Of a stretch of DNA of 8,318 nucleotides, positions 1 through 6,151 are shown piece by piece (positions within the stretch are counted from its first letter, which is position 1; each line of letters begins with the position of its first letter). Under the pieces are notes generated by a model, which saw only the letters and a list, made by a program, of their open reading frames with translations, ran no database searches and was not told where the DNA came from. A program made the translations under genes and the position numbers. This stretch comes from an uncultured SAR324 cluster bacterium (lineage in GTDB: Bacteria; SAR324; NAC60-12), in contig CABXOR010000062.1 of NCBI GenBank assembly GCA_902513935.1, forward strand, positions 1 through 8,318, read 5' to 3'.

Positions 1-1
1 A

Positions 2-109
2 TCGGATCCGGAAACAGGACGATTCCCATTATATGTCAAAGCAGCTAATCCTGGACTTAAGTTAAGGGCAGGTATGAGTGCCAAAGTTTATTTGATGAGA
101 CAAAAATAA
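2..109 (+). CDS. RND efflux periplasmic adaptor (membrane fusion protein), C-terminal end only
   Basis: The frame beginning at base 2 is open from the window edge to a TAA at 107-109, giving 35 residues of a gene that starts outside the window. It begins SDPETGRFPLYVKAANPG and continues to LKLRAGMSAKVYL. This matches the conserved end of HlyD/AcrA-type membrane fusion proteins, where DPETGTF is followed by a short beta strand, a phrase like NPDGLLRPGM and a final strand. Such proteins bridge an inner-membrane RND pump to an outer-membrane channel. The pump gene would normally lie next to it but is not in the window; the next gene is convergent hemH, only 12 bases away. The substrate cannot be inferred from this piece. 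Confidence 0.72.
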   Translation, partial: SDPETGRFPLYVKAANPGLKLRAGMSAKVYLMRQK

Positions 110-121
110 TTTAGCAGTATT

Positions 122-1147
122 TTATACGGCTAACTTTTGCTGGATAATCGAAGTCAGGGCCCGAACCCATTCAGGATGGTTGTTAAGCGAAGGTACAAGT
201 TTTAACTCCTCTCCTCCGTATTCTTTGAAATGTTCGGCTGCACTAATGCCAATTTCCTCTATTGTTTCCAAGCAATCTGCTACAAATGAAGGACAAAAAA
301 CAACAACACGCTTCATGCCTCTTTCGGCAAGTTCTTTTAGGTGTGGCTCAGTATATGGTTTGACCCACTCATCGCGGCCTAGGCGAGATTGAAAACTTAC
401 CGACCATTTTACTTCTTCAATTTTTAAACTTTTGGCTATCAATTTTGCTGTTTGATAGCACTGTGCACTGTAGCAATTGCGATTCTCATCAATTAACTCC
501 TTACAACAGGAATAGTTGTTCTTACACCATTTTCCAGTGTAATCACTTTTCTTCAAATGCCTTAATGGTAGGCCATGAAAACTAAACAGTACATGATCAG
601 GTTTTTTTTCAATATAAGGTAAACCAATTTTTACCCACGCATCAATAAAACGCGAATCTGAAAAAAATGGTGGAATGATCTGAAGATAGGGAATGTTCCA
701 GTCATTTAATACAACTTTGTATAGATCTTCAATAGCTGCACCGTAGGAACTGGATGCATATTGAGGATACAATGGCAAAACGACTATCTGGTCACAATTT
801 TTTCTGCGAAGCTTACCAATTGCAGTTTTTAAGGAAGGCTTTCTGCATTGCATACCCAACTCTATAGGAATGTCCTTTTCTGCAAATTCCTGGAGCAAGG
901 CAGTTTTTAATTTTTCACTAAATACCTGAAGGGGTGAACCTTCATCCATCCAGATTTTTTTATAAGCTTTAGCAGACTTCCTAGGTCTAAAGGGAAGGAT
1001 TAACAAGTTCAGTACAAGCCAGCGAGCAACTGGGTTAATATCAATTACTCGTCCACAAGAGAGAAGTTCACGTAAATAAATTCGGACGTCTGGTGTACTA
1101 GGAGAGTCTGGTGTACCCAAGTTTATCAATAATATGCCTGTTTTCAT
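122..1147 (-). CDS. hemH: ferrochelatase (protoporphyrin ferro-lyase)
   Basis: The enzyme inserts Fe2+ into protoporphyrin IX (or, in some bacteria, coproporphyrin III) at the end of haem synthesis, usually at the inner face of the cytoplasmic membrane. The 341-residue product has normal family length and opens with the typical GILLINLGTPDSP. The catalytic histidine is His191 in FSFHGLP. Glu294 lies in CLETIEEI, and SFQSRLGRDEWVKPYT (about 251-266) is the other diagnostic block. A cysteine-rich insert follows the active-site histidine: Cys208, Cys214, Cys215, Cys225 and Cys230. In several bacterial ferrochelatases internal cysteines of this sort hold a [2Fe-2S] cluster, so a cluster is likely here by inference. 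The gene lies 138 bases downstream of argJ on the same strand. The start is ATG with only a weak upstream AAG. It converges on the RND adaptor gene. Confidence 0.96.
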   Translation of the reverse strand: MKTGILLINLGTPDSPSTPDVRIYLRELLSCGRVIDINPVARWLVLNLLILPFRPRKSAKAYKKIWMDEGSPLQVFSEKLKTALLQEFAEKDIPIELGMQCRKPSLKTAIGKLRRKNCDQIVVLPLYPQYASSSYGAAIEDLYKVVLNDWNIPYLQIIPPFFSDSRFIDAWVKIGLPYIEKKPDHVLFSFHGLPLRHLKKSDYTGKWCKNNYSCCKELIDENRNCYSAQCYQTAKLIAKSLKIEEVKWSVSFQSRLGRDEWVKPYTEPHLKELAERGMKRVVVFCPSFVADCLETIEEIGISAAEHFKEYGGEELKLVPSLNNHPEWVRALTSIIQQKLAV

Positions 1148-1179
1148 ATTCTTGATTTCAGATTTTTGATTTTAAAATT

Positions 1180-1209
1180 GTTATACCACATTATTGTTTG
1201 AATCTTTAA
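1180..1209 (-). promoter_or_regulatory. weak candidate sigma70 promoter for hemH
   Basis: On the minus strand TTAAAG (1204-1209) and TATAAC (1180-1185) are separated by 18 bases and lie 33-62 bases upstream of the hemH ATG. The -10 matches consensus at five of six positions but the -35 at only about half. hemH could equally be read through from argJ, as no convincing terminator separates the two. Confidence 0.25.
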
Positions 1210-1285
1210 GACTTACAGAAAAAATTCCAATGTACCCACAATACCTCAAGTAGACTTCTCTCTTTTTTTCAAGACTCACTCTGTT

Positions 1286-2476
1286 TTATGTTGTGTAAAA
1301 GGCATTCTCTTCAATATAGTCCTTAGTCAGGTCACAACCCCAAACTGTTTCAGAGAACTTTCCATCACCAACAACGACTTCTAAAAATACTTCCTGATTT
1401 TGGAGTAGTTTTGAAATAGCATCTAAATTAACTGTGTCTGCATTCAAGCTTTCGGCATTCACAGTTAGAACTTGATTGCCTGTTCCAAAGTGGATTGACA
1501 AAACAGATAAAGGGACCGGATATTCAAAAACCTTTCCGACTGCCATTACAAAACGACCCCAGTTTGGATCAGCTCCGTGGATCGCAGTTTTGACCAACGG
1601 CGAGTTGATGATTGATTTGGAGATTTGCAAAGCCATTTGCTGAGATTTTGCACCTGAAACAGTAAGTTCAATCAGTTTGGTGGCGCCTTCACCGTCGCGG
1701 GCAATTTCTTTAGCCAATTGAATTGCACTGTTTGAGAATGCTTTTTCAAATTGTTGAGCATCAACTGGACCAGCCAGTCCATTAGCAAGAATGATGACGG
1801 TGTCACTTGTTGAGGTATCAGAATCAATTGAAATACGGTTGAAGGACTGATTAACAACGCTCTTAAGTAATGTTTGCAGTTGTTCGGAACTTATTTTGGC
1901 ATCAGTCACAAAAAAGCTGAGCATTGTTGCCATGTTAGGCTCAATCATTCCAGCACCTTTGGCAACTCCAAGCAATGTGGAATTTTCTATTGAACTGCAG
2001 TTCCATTTTGGATGCCTATCTGTGGTCATGATTGCTCGGGCAAAATTATCTATATATTCTGGGGATGAACCAAGTTTTTCAGGAATTATTTGACAGCCTT
2101 CATGAATTTTTTTAACCGGAAGGCGCCGACCTATCACACCGGTTGAAGATGGTAAGACAAGTTCGGAAGCAATACCCAGAGCTTCTCCGGTCCAGCGACA
2201 CATATTTCTGGCATCCTCAATTCCTGTTTGTCCTGTGGCAACATTTGCAATTTTTGAATTTACAACAATGGCCTGCAGCTGTCCGTTCTGTATATTCTCA
2301 CGTCCCACTGTCACAGGTGCACCAGGAAAATTATTTCGTGTAAATACACCTGCTGCAGTACATTTGCATTCTGATGCAATTACTCCAAAATCTAATGTTT
2401 GATCCTTAAGGCCCAGGTTTATTCCCAGCCATGAAAATCCTGGTACACTTCTCAATGGAGGATAGTCCATTGCCAT
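1286..2476 (-). CDS. argJ: glutamate N-acetyltransferase / amino-acid acetyltransferase (ornithine acetyltransferase)
   Basis: ArgJ moves the acetyl group from N-acetylornithine to glutamate in the cyclic arginine pathway; some members also use acetyl-CoA. The precursor cuts itself into alpha and beta chains before a conserved threonine that becomes the nucleophile. Here the site is in KGAGMIEPNMATMLSF, with cleavage predicted between Ala183 and Thr184. The oxyanion-hole block PSSTGVIG (about 109-116), the DPNWGRF block (about 303-309) and the C-terminal WGCDLTKDYIEENAFYTT are all present. The 396-residue length is normal. A longer reading from a TTG at 2482 is possible, but the GGAG at 2483-2486 abuts that TTG and sits six bases from the ATG at 2474-2476, so I chose the ATG. 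The usual NSGNANA-like segment reads NSKIANVATG here. The gene is divergent from gspF and is followed by hemH. Confidence 0.96.
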   Translation of the reverse strand: MAMDYPPLRSVPGFSWLGINLGLKDQTLDFGVIASECKCTAAGVFTRNNFPGAPVTVGRENIQNGQLQAIVVNSKIANVATGQTGIEDARNMCRWTGEALGIASELVLPSSTGVIGRRLPVKKIHEGCQIIPEKLGSSPEYIDNFARAIMTTDRHPKWNCSSIENSTLLGVAKGAGMIEPNMATMLSFFVTDAKISSEQLQTLLKSVVNQSFNRISIDSDTSTSDTVIILANGLAGPVDAQQFEKAFSNSAIQLAKEIARDGEGATKLIELTVSGAKSQQMALQISKSIINSPLVKTAIHGADPNWGRFVMAVGKVFEYPVPLSVLSIHFGTGNQVLTVNAESLNADTVNLDAISKLLQNQEVFLEVVVGDGKFSETVWGCDLTKDYIEENAFYTT

Positions 2477-2482
2477 ATTCAA

Positions 2483-2486
2483 CTCC
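2483..2486 (-). promoter_or_regulatory. Shine-Dalgarno site that fixes the argJ start
   Basis: GGAG on the minus strand lies six bases before the ATG at 2474-2476 but zero bases before the alternative TTG at 2480-2482. Ribosome spacing therefore supports the ATG and removes two residues from the longest reading frame. Confidence 0.75.
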
Positions 2487-2517
2487 TAGTGTATAATCAA
2501 AGTGATCTGCAGTGTCC

Positions 2518-2546
2518 AGTTTACGGTCAGAACTGCAAAGCGTCAA
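2518..2546 (-). promoter_or_regulatory. candidate sigma70 promoter for argJ
   Basis: On the minus strand TTGACG (2541-2546, five of six to consensus) is followed after 17 bases by TAAACT (2518-2523, four of six). Transcription would begin about 30-40 bases before the argJ ATG. The heptamer CAACTGT occurs on the + strand at 2544-2550, overlapping this -35, and again at 2564-2570, a 20-base period. That may mark a second -35 (TTGACA, minus strand) or a regulator site. I see no clear arginine-repressor operator. Confidence 0.4.
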
Positions 2547-2716
2547 CTGTTTAACGAAAACCACAACTGTCAAGCTTGTTATGGCAGATTCCATTCCTGA
2601 AGAGTTATGTTCATTTGGGGTTACTTCCAAAGATTTTGATGAAAAAAGGTTTCCCTACTAAAACTTTGGGGACTGAGGTTGATGGAAAGGAAATCTTTTT
2701 CAGCCTTTTTTAAGAT

Positions 2717-2745
2717 TTGGCAACAAAAGCAATAAACTATAAAAT
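2717..2745 (+). promoter_or_regulatory. candidate sigma70 promoter for gspF with overlapping inverted repeat
   Basis: TTGGCA (2717-2722) and TAAAAT (2740-2745) are 17 bases apart, each matching consensus at five of six positions. This gives a leader of about 80 bases before the gspF ATG. A perfect six-base inverted repeat, GCAATA (2729-2734) and TATTGC (2745-2750), brackets the -10 element and is a possible operator. The promoter reading is reasonable; the operator reading is speculative. Confidence 0.5.
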
Positions 2746-2831
2746 ATTGCAGATGCTCTATTGGAATTTGACTCTTTAGAAGGATAAACTTGACCAGGAT
2801 TCTTTTGAGTTTTTTTAAATAAATAAAGTAA

Positions 2832-4079
2832 ATGCCAATATACAACTACCAAGCCTTTGATGGTGAAGGCACTTTGCACAAGGGTACTAAAGACGCCGCT
2901 TCTGAGTCTGAAGTACGGCAATTTTTGCGGAGCAAAGATCTATTCCCTAAAGAAATCCGGACCAGCCGTTTTACAAGTGTAAAAATCTCCGGAGTTAACA
3001 AAAGCAGAAAATTTAAACTTCCACATTTTTCTTTTCAGAAAGGTATATCTGGTAAGGTTCTCACACAATTCACACGACAGTTGGAGGTTTTGCTGGATGC
3101 AACCATCCCTTATGACAAGGCTTTTCAATTGATCATTCCACAGACTGAGGATTCCGGATTTCAAAGTATTCTTTCGGATATCCGTGGTCGGGTGATAGAA
3201 GGCGGATCCCTGGCTGGAGCAATGGGAATGCATCCGCAAGTTTTTCCTGCCATGTATGTCAGCATGGTACGTTCAGGAGAAAATGCAGGAAATCTCGGCA
3301 CTATCATGAGCCGCCTCGCAGACTATTATGAAGAACAGGAGCGTCTGCGTTCCAAAATCAAGGGGGCCCTCATTTATCCGGCCTTCATGATGGTTTTTGG
3401 TTTGGCTGTCGTAATTTTCATGGTAACAACGATTGTGCCGAAAATAACCCGCATTTTTGAAAGTCAGGCTGCTGCACTACCTTTGCCGACCCGAATTTTA
3501 ATGGACGTCAGTGATTTTGTAGTAAATCACTGGTTTTTGCTTTTGCTGGCAGTTGCTCCAATTTCAGTCGGATTAACAACGTTTTTACGCAGTAAACGTG
3601 GCCGTGAATTACGAGATCATCTTGAAATGAAACTACCACTGCTGAGCCGTTTGCGGATTAAGGTCATGGTTGCCCGCTACTGTCAAACACTTGGGACATT
3701 GCTGAAAAGCGGTGTTGATTTAAAAACTTCTCTTGAAATTTCGAGACACGTTGTCGTCAATCAACTATTTATAAAAAAGCTTGATCAACTTATTATTGAT
3801 GTGAACAACAAAGGGGTACCTCTTTCTGCTGCAATGGCCCGGATTGATTATTTCCCTGAATACGTACGACATGTGGTGTCAATTGGTGAGGAGGCAGCAC
3901 GAGTGGACGAACTGCTGGAAAAAGTGGCAGTTCGGATGCATGAAGAAGTAAACACATTGCTTGAGGCACTGACCTCACTTTTACAACCGGTACTAATTTT
4001 GATCCTGGGTGGAGCAGTAGGTTTTATCGCACTTGCTGTTCTGCTGCCAATGCTCAATATGAGCCAGATTCTGCAATGA
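2832..4079 (+). CDS. gspF: type II secretion / type IV pilus inner-membrane platform protein (GspF/PilC family)
   Basis: GspF/PilC proteins sit in the inner membrane and couple the cytoplasmic assembly ATPase to pseudopilus or pilus growth. The 415-residue product has the full family layout. An N-terminal segment MPIYNYQAFDGEG precedes a first T2SSF domain at about 75-200 (FTRQLEVLLDATIP, EGGSLAGAM, MVRSGENAGNL, ALIYP). A second copy lies at about 275-405 (VARYCQTLGTLLKSGVDL, IGEEAARVDELLEKV). Membrane segments are predicted near 179-201, 230-251 and 383-407. The phrase ALPLPTRILMDVSDFV fits GspF slightly better than PilC, but the two cannot be separated firmly without the missing partners. 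No ATPase, pseudopilin or secretin gene adjoins it; argJ is divergent upstream and a tRNA-like element follows. The ATG is the first possible start, since an in-frame TAA precedes it. Its ribosome site is weak. Confidence 0.85.
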   Translation: MPIYNYQAFDGEGTLHKGTKDAASESEVRQFLRSKDLFPKEIRTSRFTSVKISGVNKSRKFKLPHFSFQKGISGKVLTQFTRQLEVLLDATIPYDKAFQLIIPQTEDSGFQSILSDIRGRVIEGGSLAGAMGMHPQVFPAMYVSMVRSGENAGNLGTIMSRLADYYEEQERLRSKIKGALIYPAFMMVFGLAVVIFMVTTIVPKITRIFESQAAALPLPTRILMDVSDFVVNHWFLLLLAVAPISVGLTTFLRSKRGRELRDHLEMKLPLLSRLRIKVMVARYCQTLGTLLKSGVDLKTSLEISRHVVVNQLFIKKLDQLIIDVNNKGVPLSAAMARIDYFPEYVRHVVSIGEEAARVDELLEKVAVRMHEEVNTLLEALTSLLQPVLILILGGAVGFIALAVLLPMLNMSQILQ

Positions 4080-4152
4080 AATTAAAACCAACTAAAAATA
4101 TGATATAACAAGTAATTTGTTAAGATACTGTTGATATTAGTTAATATTTCTT

Positions 4153-4229
4153 GGTGGAATCCAGCATAATATGCTATGCACGGACTCATAATCGTCCGGC
4201 CGCTGGTTCAAGTCCAGCCTGGGCCACCA
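4153..4229 (+). pseudogene. tRNA-Met(CAT)-like pseudogene or 3'-half tRNA remnant
   Basis: The right half matches an elongator tRNA-Met: CGGACTCATAAT with a CAT anticodon, a perfect five-pair T arm (GCTGG and CCAGC around TTCAAGT), an acceptor strand CTGGGCC, discriminator A and encoded CCA ending at 4229. From the GG at 4153 the element is exactly 77 bases, a normal tRNA length. The left half does not work. GGTGGAA cannot pair with CTGGGCC beyond a few positions. The D arm with its GG loop is absent, and AGCAT-AAT-ATGCT forms an unrelated hairpin in its place. The anticodon stem only closes as CGGAC/GTCCG with an eight-base loop. It is either a decayed gene or a 3'-half copy left by tRNA-targeted integration. 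A working but very aberrant tRNA is less likely. Confidence 0.6.
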
Positions 4230-4364
4230 TGATTTCAGTGGCTTATAGGGATTGTCATTATTTGGCTGCTCACAGGTGTCCATCATTCCGGTTTTTTCTT
4301 CCTTTTCTCCAGCCATCTCATCCGTTTCATCTCTTCCTCTGTTACTTATTGATTCTTAAAACTT

Positions 4365-4393
4365 TTGGCAATGCGTGAAGAATCTTGTATAAT
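4365..4393 (+). promoter_or_regulatory. near-consensus sigma70 promoter for the zrg-like gene cluster
   Basis: TTGGCA (4365-4370) is followed by exactly 17 bases and a perfect TATAAT (4388-4393), the best promoter match in the window. Transcription should begin near 4400, leaving a leader of about 35 bases before the ATG at 4436. TTG at 4386-4388 and CAA at 4399-4401 form a loose dyad over the -10 that might bind a regulator. I could not recognise a convincing Zur box. Confidence 0.7.
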
Positions 4394-4435
4394 GTGTCAA
4401 AGATTTTTATAAGTCATAATTCATAGATCGATTAC

Positions 4436-4801
4436 ATGTTATTGAAATTTCTTTCAAAGAAGAAGTATTTCTTAAACTTCTTGTTGCCGTTTGCCCTATT
4501 ATTTCAATGGACTTTACCAACGATTGAAAAGAAATTAAATTTACGAACTAATTTTGGCGAGTTAACTTATGATAAATGCAACAATTCAGAACATTCCCAT
4601 CCTCCACTATCTCAAAGAGAAACATCAAATGAGCCCGAAAAATTTGTTAAATTTGATTTAAATAATTCTTTTTTTATTAACAAAACCCCTAAATTTTTTA
4701 ACATTTCTGGTGAAAATAAATTTAAAACATTTACCCCTTTACCGGAATTATTATTAGCACAATTCCCAGCAGTAAGGGGCCCTCCTTATTTTGAAGTTTA
4801 A
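4436..4801 (+). CDS. small membrane-anchored or exported protein of unknown function, first gene of the zrg-like cluster
   Basis: I do not recognise this 121-residue product with confidence. A basic start (MLLKFLSKKK) precedes one hydrophobic segment at about 11-30 (FLNFLLPFALLFQWTLPTI), either an uncleaved anchor or a signal peptide. The rest is polar and asparagine/lysine-rich, with a single Cys48, a short SEHSHPP stretch (His53, His55) and an end reading FPAVRGPPYFEV. An N-terminal hydrophobic segment, a Cys/His patch and a C-terminal RGPP recall DUF2946-type proteins near copper or zinc genes. That is a resemblance, not a match. Support for a real gene comes from the strong promoter 43 bases upstream and the co-directional zrgA-like gene 42 bases downstream. 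The ribosome site is weak and base composition is very AT-rich, like its neighbours. Confidence 0.6.
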   Translation: MLLKFLSKKKYFLNFLLPFALLFQWTLPTIEKKLNLRTNFGELTYDKCNNSEHSHPPLSQRETSNEPEKFVKFDLNNSFFINKTPKFFNISGENKFKTFTPLPELLLAQFPAVRGPPYFEV

Positions 4802-4830
4802 TATTTTTTTAATAATTTTATAACTTCAAA
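4790..4830 (+). repeat. nine-base perfect inverted repeat spanning the stop codon before zrgA
   Basis: TTTGAAGTT (4790-4798) overlaps the last codons of the small protein. Its exact reverse complement AACTTCAAA lies at 4822-4830, with 23 AT-rich bases between, including a run of seven T. In mRNA it would form a hairpin ending 13 bases before the zrgA ATG. It could tune translation or message decay between the first gene and the rest. It is not a classical terminator because the T run lies inside the loop. Confidence 0.45.
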
Positions 4831-4843
4831 TAATTAGTGAAAT

Positions 4844-5443
4844 ATGAAAAATATATTTATTGCATTAGTGTGTCTTTTTGTGTCTTTTGAGATTTTGGCT
4901 CAGGTGCGTCAGAAAGATTCTCATGAACATGGTGCAGCAAACCTAAAGATCGCCATGGAAGGAGAAAAACTTCATGTAGAATTTGAAGTGCCTTCTGAAA
5001 GTTTGATCGGGTTTGAGCATTTCCCCAAGTCACAAAGTAACCGTGAGAATTTTAGTGAATCAATAAAAATTCTCTCAGATCCCGCCAGGCTTTTCTCGAT
5101 ATCAAGTGAGGGTGAATGTCTTTTGGTAGGCATGAAAATTTCTCAAAGCCTTTTCTCCAACGAAGACGAACATGGTCACGATGAGTCAGAAGACGAACAT
5201 GGTCACGATGAGTCAGAAGACGAGCACGGTCATGATGAATCGGAAAAATCTGAAATTCATTCTGAATTCAAATCAAACTATTCTTGGAATTGTCAACATT
5301 TAGATGAGATTGATTCTATAGGGACTCAACTAATGACCTTTTTCCCAAAAATTGAGGAAATTCGGGTTAATTGGATTTCTAGTAATGGTCAGGGTTCTCT
5401 TGAGTTAGAATCCAAGGAAGATAGAATTAAAGGATGGAAATAA
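4844..5443 (+). CDS. zrgA: ZrgA/DUF2796 family periplasmic zinc-associated protein
   Basis: ZrgA (DUF2796) proteins are exported metal-associated proteins of the zinc-regulated Zrg locus described in Vibrio. A signal peptide is clear: MKN, a hydrophobic core and ILA, with likely cleavage after Ala19 and no lipobox. The mature protein begins near the family hallmark HEHGAANLKIAMEGEKLHVEFEV (from His27) and continues with GFEH at 56-59. Residues 107-133 are three copies of EDEHGHDES, an acidic histidine-rich linker suited to binding Zn2+. After it comes FKSNYSWNC, the usual second strand, then a beta-rich C-terminal part. Cys92 and Cys150 could form a disulfide. The length of 199 residues is normal. 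The stop is three bases from the ABC ATPase start, so the two are probably co-translated. Zinc is inferred from the family and the histidine motif; Cu or Ni cannot be excluded. Confidence 0.85.
   Translation: MKNIFIALVCLFVSFEILAQVRQKDSHEHGAANLKIAMEGEKLHVEFEVPSESLIGFEHFPKSQSNRENFSESIKILSDPARLFSISSEGECLLVGMKISQSLFSNEDEHGHDESEDEHGHDESEDEHGHDESEKSEIHSEFKSNYSWNCQHLDEIDSIGTQLMTFFPKIEEIRVNWISSNGQGSLELESKEDRIKGWK
5162..5242 (+). repeat. in-frame 27-base tandem repeat, three copies, in zrgA
   Basis: Units at 5162-5188, 5189-5215 and 5216-5242 each encode EDEHGHDES. Units 1 and 2 are identical base for base. Unit 3 differs from them only at silent third positions (GAG, CAC, CAT, GAA, TCG) and encodes the same nine residues. 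Copy number could vary by slippage without breaking the frame. Confidence 0.95.
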
Positions 5444-5446
5444 TCT

Positions 5447-6148
5447 ATGGCTGAAGCAATTTTAAACCTTAAAGACGTTTGTTTCAGCTGGGAGAATTCT
5501 GGCAGAGAATTATTGAATCTGCCAGAATTTCTCGTTGAACGACATGAACATGTTTTTTTAAAGGGACCGAGCGGCAGCGGAAAGTCAACCTTACTTGCTC
5601 TTGTTGGAGGGATTTTGGTTTCAGACTCAGGAACACTTAAGGTGCTCGGAAAGGAAATCAAGAGTCTTTCTAGTTCTGCAAGGGATTCTTTTAGAGTTGA
5701 TCATATTGGTTTTATCTTTCAGCTTTTCAATCTTTTGCCATACCTCTCGATTGAAGAAAATGTAATGTTACCACTTAGTTTCTCAAAAATTCGTGCTGAA
5801 AGGGCTGGCAGGACAAAACTTGACCAAGTTAATGAAGCTAGCAGGCTTTTAGGAGCACTTGAACTTGAGGAACCGCTAGCTAAGAAAAGTCCAGTAATAG
5901 AGCTAAGTGTGGGTCAACAACAAAGAGTTGCAGCAGCTAGAGCTTTGATAGGGAATCCTGAGTTGGTAATTGCCGATGAACCTACATCCGCTCTAGATTC
6001 AGACCTCCGTCATTCTTTTCTTGAACTTCTTTTTAGTGAATGCAAAAAATCGGGTTCTACTTTACTTTTTGTAAGTCATGATTCAAGTCTGAGCGAGCTT
6101 TTTAAAAAGGAAATTTCAATGAATGAAATAAATATTGTCAACAAGTAA
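5447..6148 (+). CDS. ABC transporter ATP-binding protein, LolD/MacB type
   Basis: This cytoplasmic ATPase of 233 residues should power the FtsX-like permease encoded next. All nucleotide-binding motifs are present: Walker A GPSGSGKST (40-48), Q-loop Gln92 in FIFQLFNLLPYLS, signature LSVGQ (153-157) in ELSVGQQQRVAAARAL, Walker B LVIADEP (173-179), D-loop SALD and H-loop His211 in FVSHD. The Val in place of Gly in the signature LSGGQ is a mild variant seen in some members. Length and motif spacing fit LolD, MacB and DevA-like exporter ATPases rather than ZnuC-type importer ATPases. The gene begins three bases after zrgA. Its TAA is part of the region carrying the permease's ribosome site, so the three genes appear translationally linked. 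In the Zrg-type locus an ATPase of this class sits beside the DUF2796 and DUF3299 genes. Confidence 0.92.
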   Translation: MAEAILNLKDVCFSWENSGRELLNLPEFLVERHEHVFLKGPSGSGKSTLLALVGGILVSDSGTLKVLGKEIKSLSSSARDSFRVDHIGFIFQLFNLLPYLSIEENVMLPLSFSKIRAERAGRTKLDQVNEASRLLGALELEEPLAKKSPVIELSVGQQQRVAAARALIGNPELVIADEPTSALDSDLRHSFLELLFSECKKSGSTLLFVSHDSSLSELFKKEISMNEINIVNK

Positions 6149-6151
6149 GGA
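6147..6151 (+). promoter_or_regulatory. Shine-Dalgarno site for the permease, overlapping the ATPase stop codon
   Basis: AAGGA at 6147-6151 includes the last two bases of the ATPase TAA (6146-6148) and lies four bases before the ATG at 6156-6158. It cannot serve the TTG at 6135, which would add seven residues. This supports the ATG start and coupling of the two reading frames. Confidence 0.75.

Larger units (their letters stand above)
2487..2831. other. divergent intergenic region between argJ and gspF
   Basis: About 345 bases separate the divergent argJ and gspF genes. The half near argJ holds its Shine-Dalgarno site, a candidate promoter and the repeated CAACTGT. The half near gspF holds a second promoter candidate. 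A 26-codon + strand frame at 2581-2661 has no ribosome site and no recognisable product, so I do not call it a gene. Longer minus-strand frames crossing the gap run into argJ or gspF in other phases and look random. No RNA gene or terminator was recognised. Confidence 0.6.
4080..4435. other. gene-free region after gspF with tRNA-like element and promoter
   Basis: No protein gene is supported in these 356 bases. A short AT hairpin follows gspF: TAACAA at 4106-4111 pairs with TTGTTA at 4117-4122 around five bases, with no T run, so it is a poor terminator. A near-palindrome, ATATTA-GT-TAATAT (4134-4147), lies just before the tRNA-like element at 4153-4229. The stretch 4230-4360 is pyrimidine-rich on + with nothing recognised in it. 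The promoter at 4365-4393 closes the region. A 75-codon frame starting at TTG 4151 only reads through the tRNA-like sequence and is rejected. Confidence 0.6.

Noticed and set aside
180..392. 70-codon + strand open frame inside hemH
   Set aside because: It lies antisense to a full-length ferrochelatase with intact motifs, has no recognisable product and no ribosome site.
2581..2661. 26-codon + strand frame beginning MADSIPEELCSFG
   Set aside because: No ribosome site or known peptide; too short to stand without conservation data.
2406..2921. Three overlapping minus-strand open frames of 73-74 codons around the argJ-gspF gap
   Set aside because: They overlap argJ or gspF out of phase, show no family features and lack start signals; the gap is better explained as a divergent promoter region.
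4153..4229. Working tRNA gene, or 3' end of a tmRNA
   Set aside because: A functional tRNA would need a D arm and a paired acceptor, both absent. A tmRNA would need a 5' partner (GGCCCAG-like with a GGATTCGAC-type motif) upstream; the only similar word lies inside argJ.
4151..4378. 75-codon + strand frame starting at TTG
   Set aside because: It reads through the tRNA-like element and a pyrimidine-rich stretch, giving a random-looking product.
4365..4435. Zur operator upstream of the metal cluster
   Set aside because: I looked for the TGTTATA-type palindrome; TTATAAG and CATAATTCATAG are AT-rich but do not form the required dyad.
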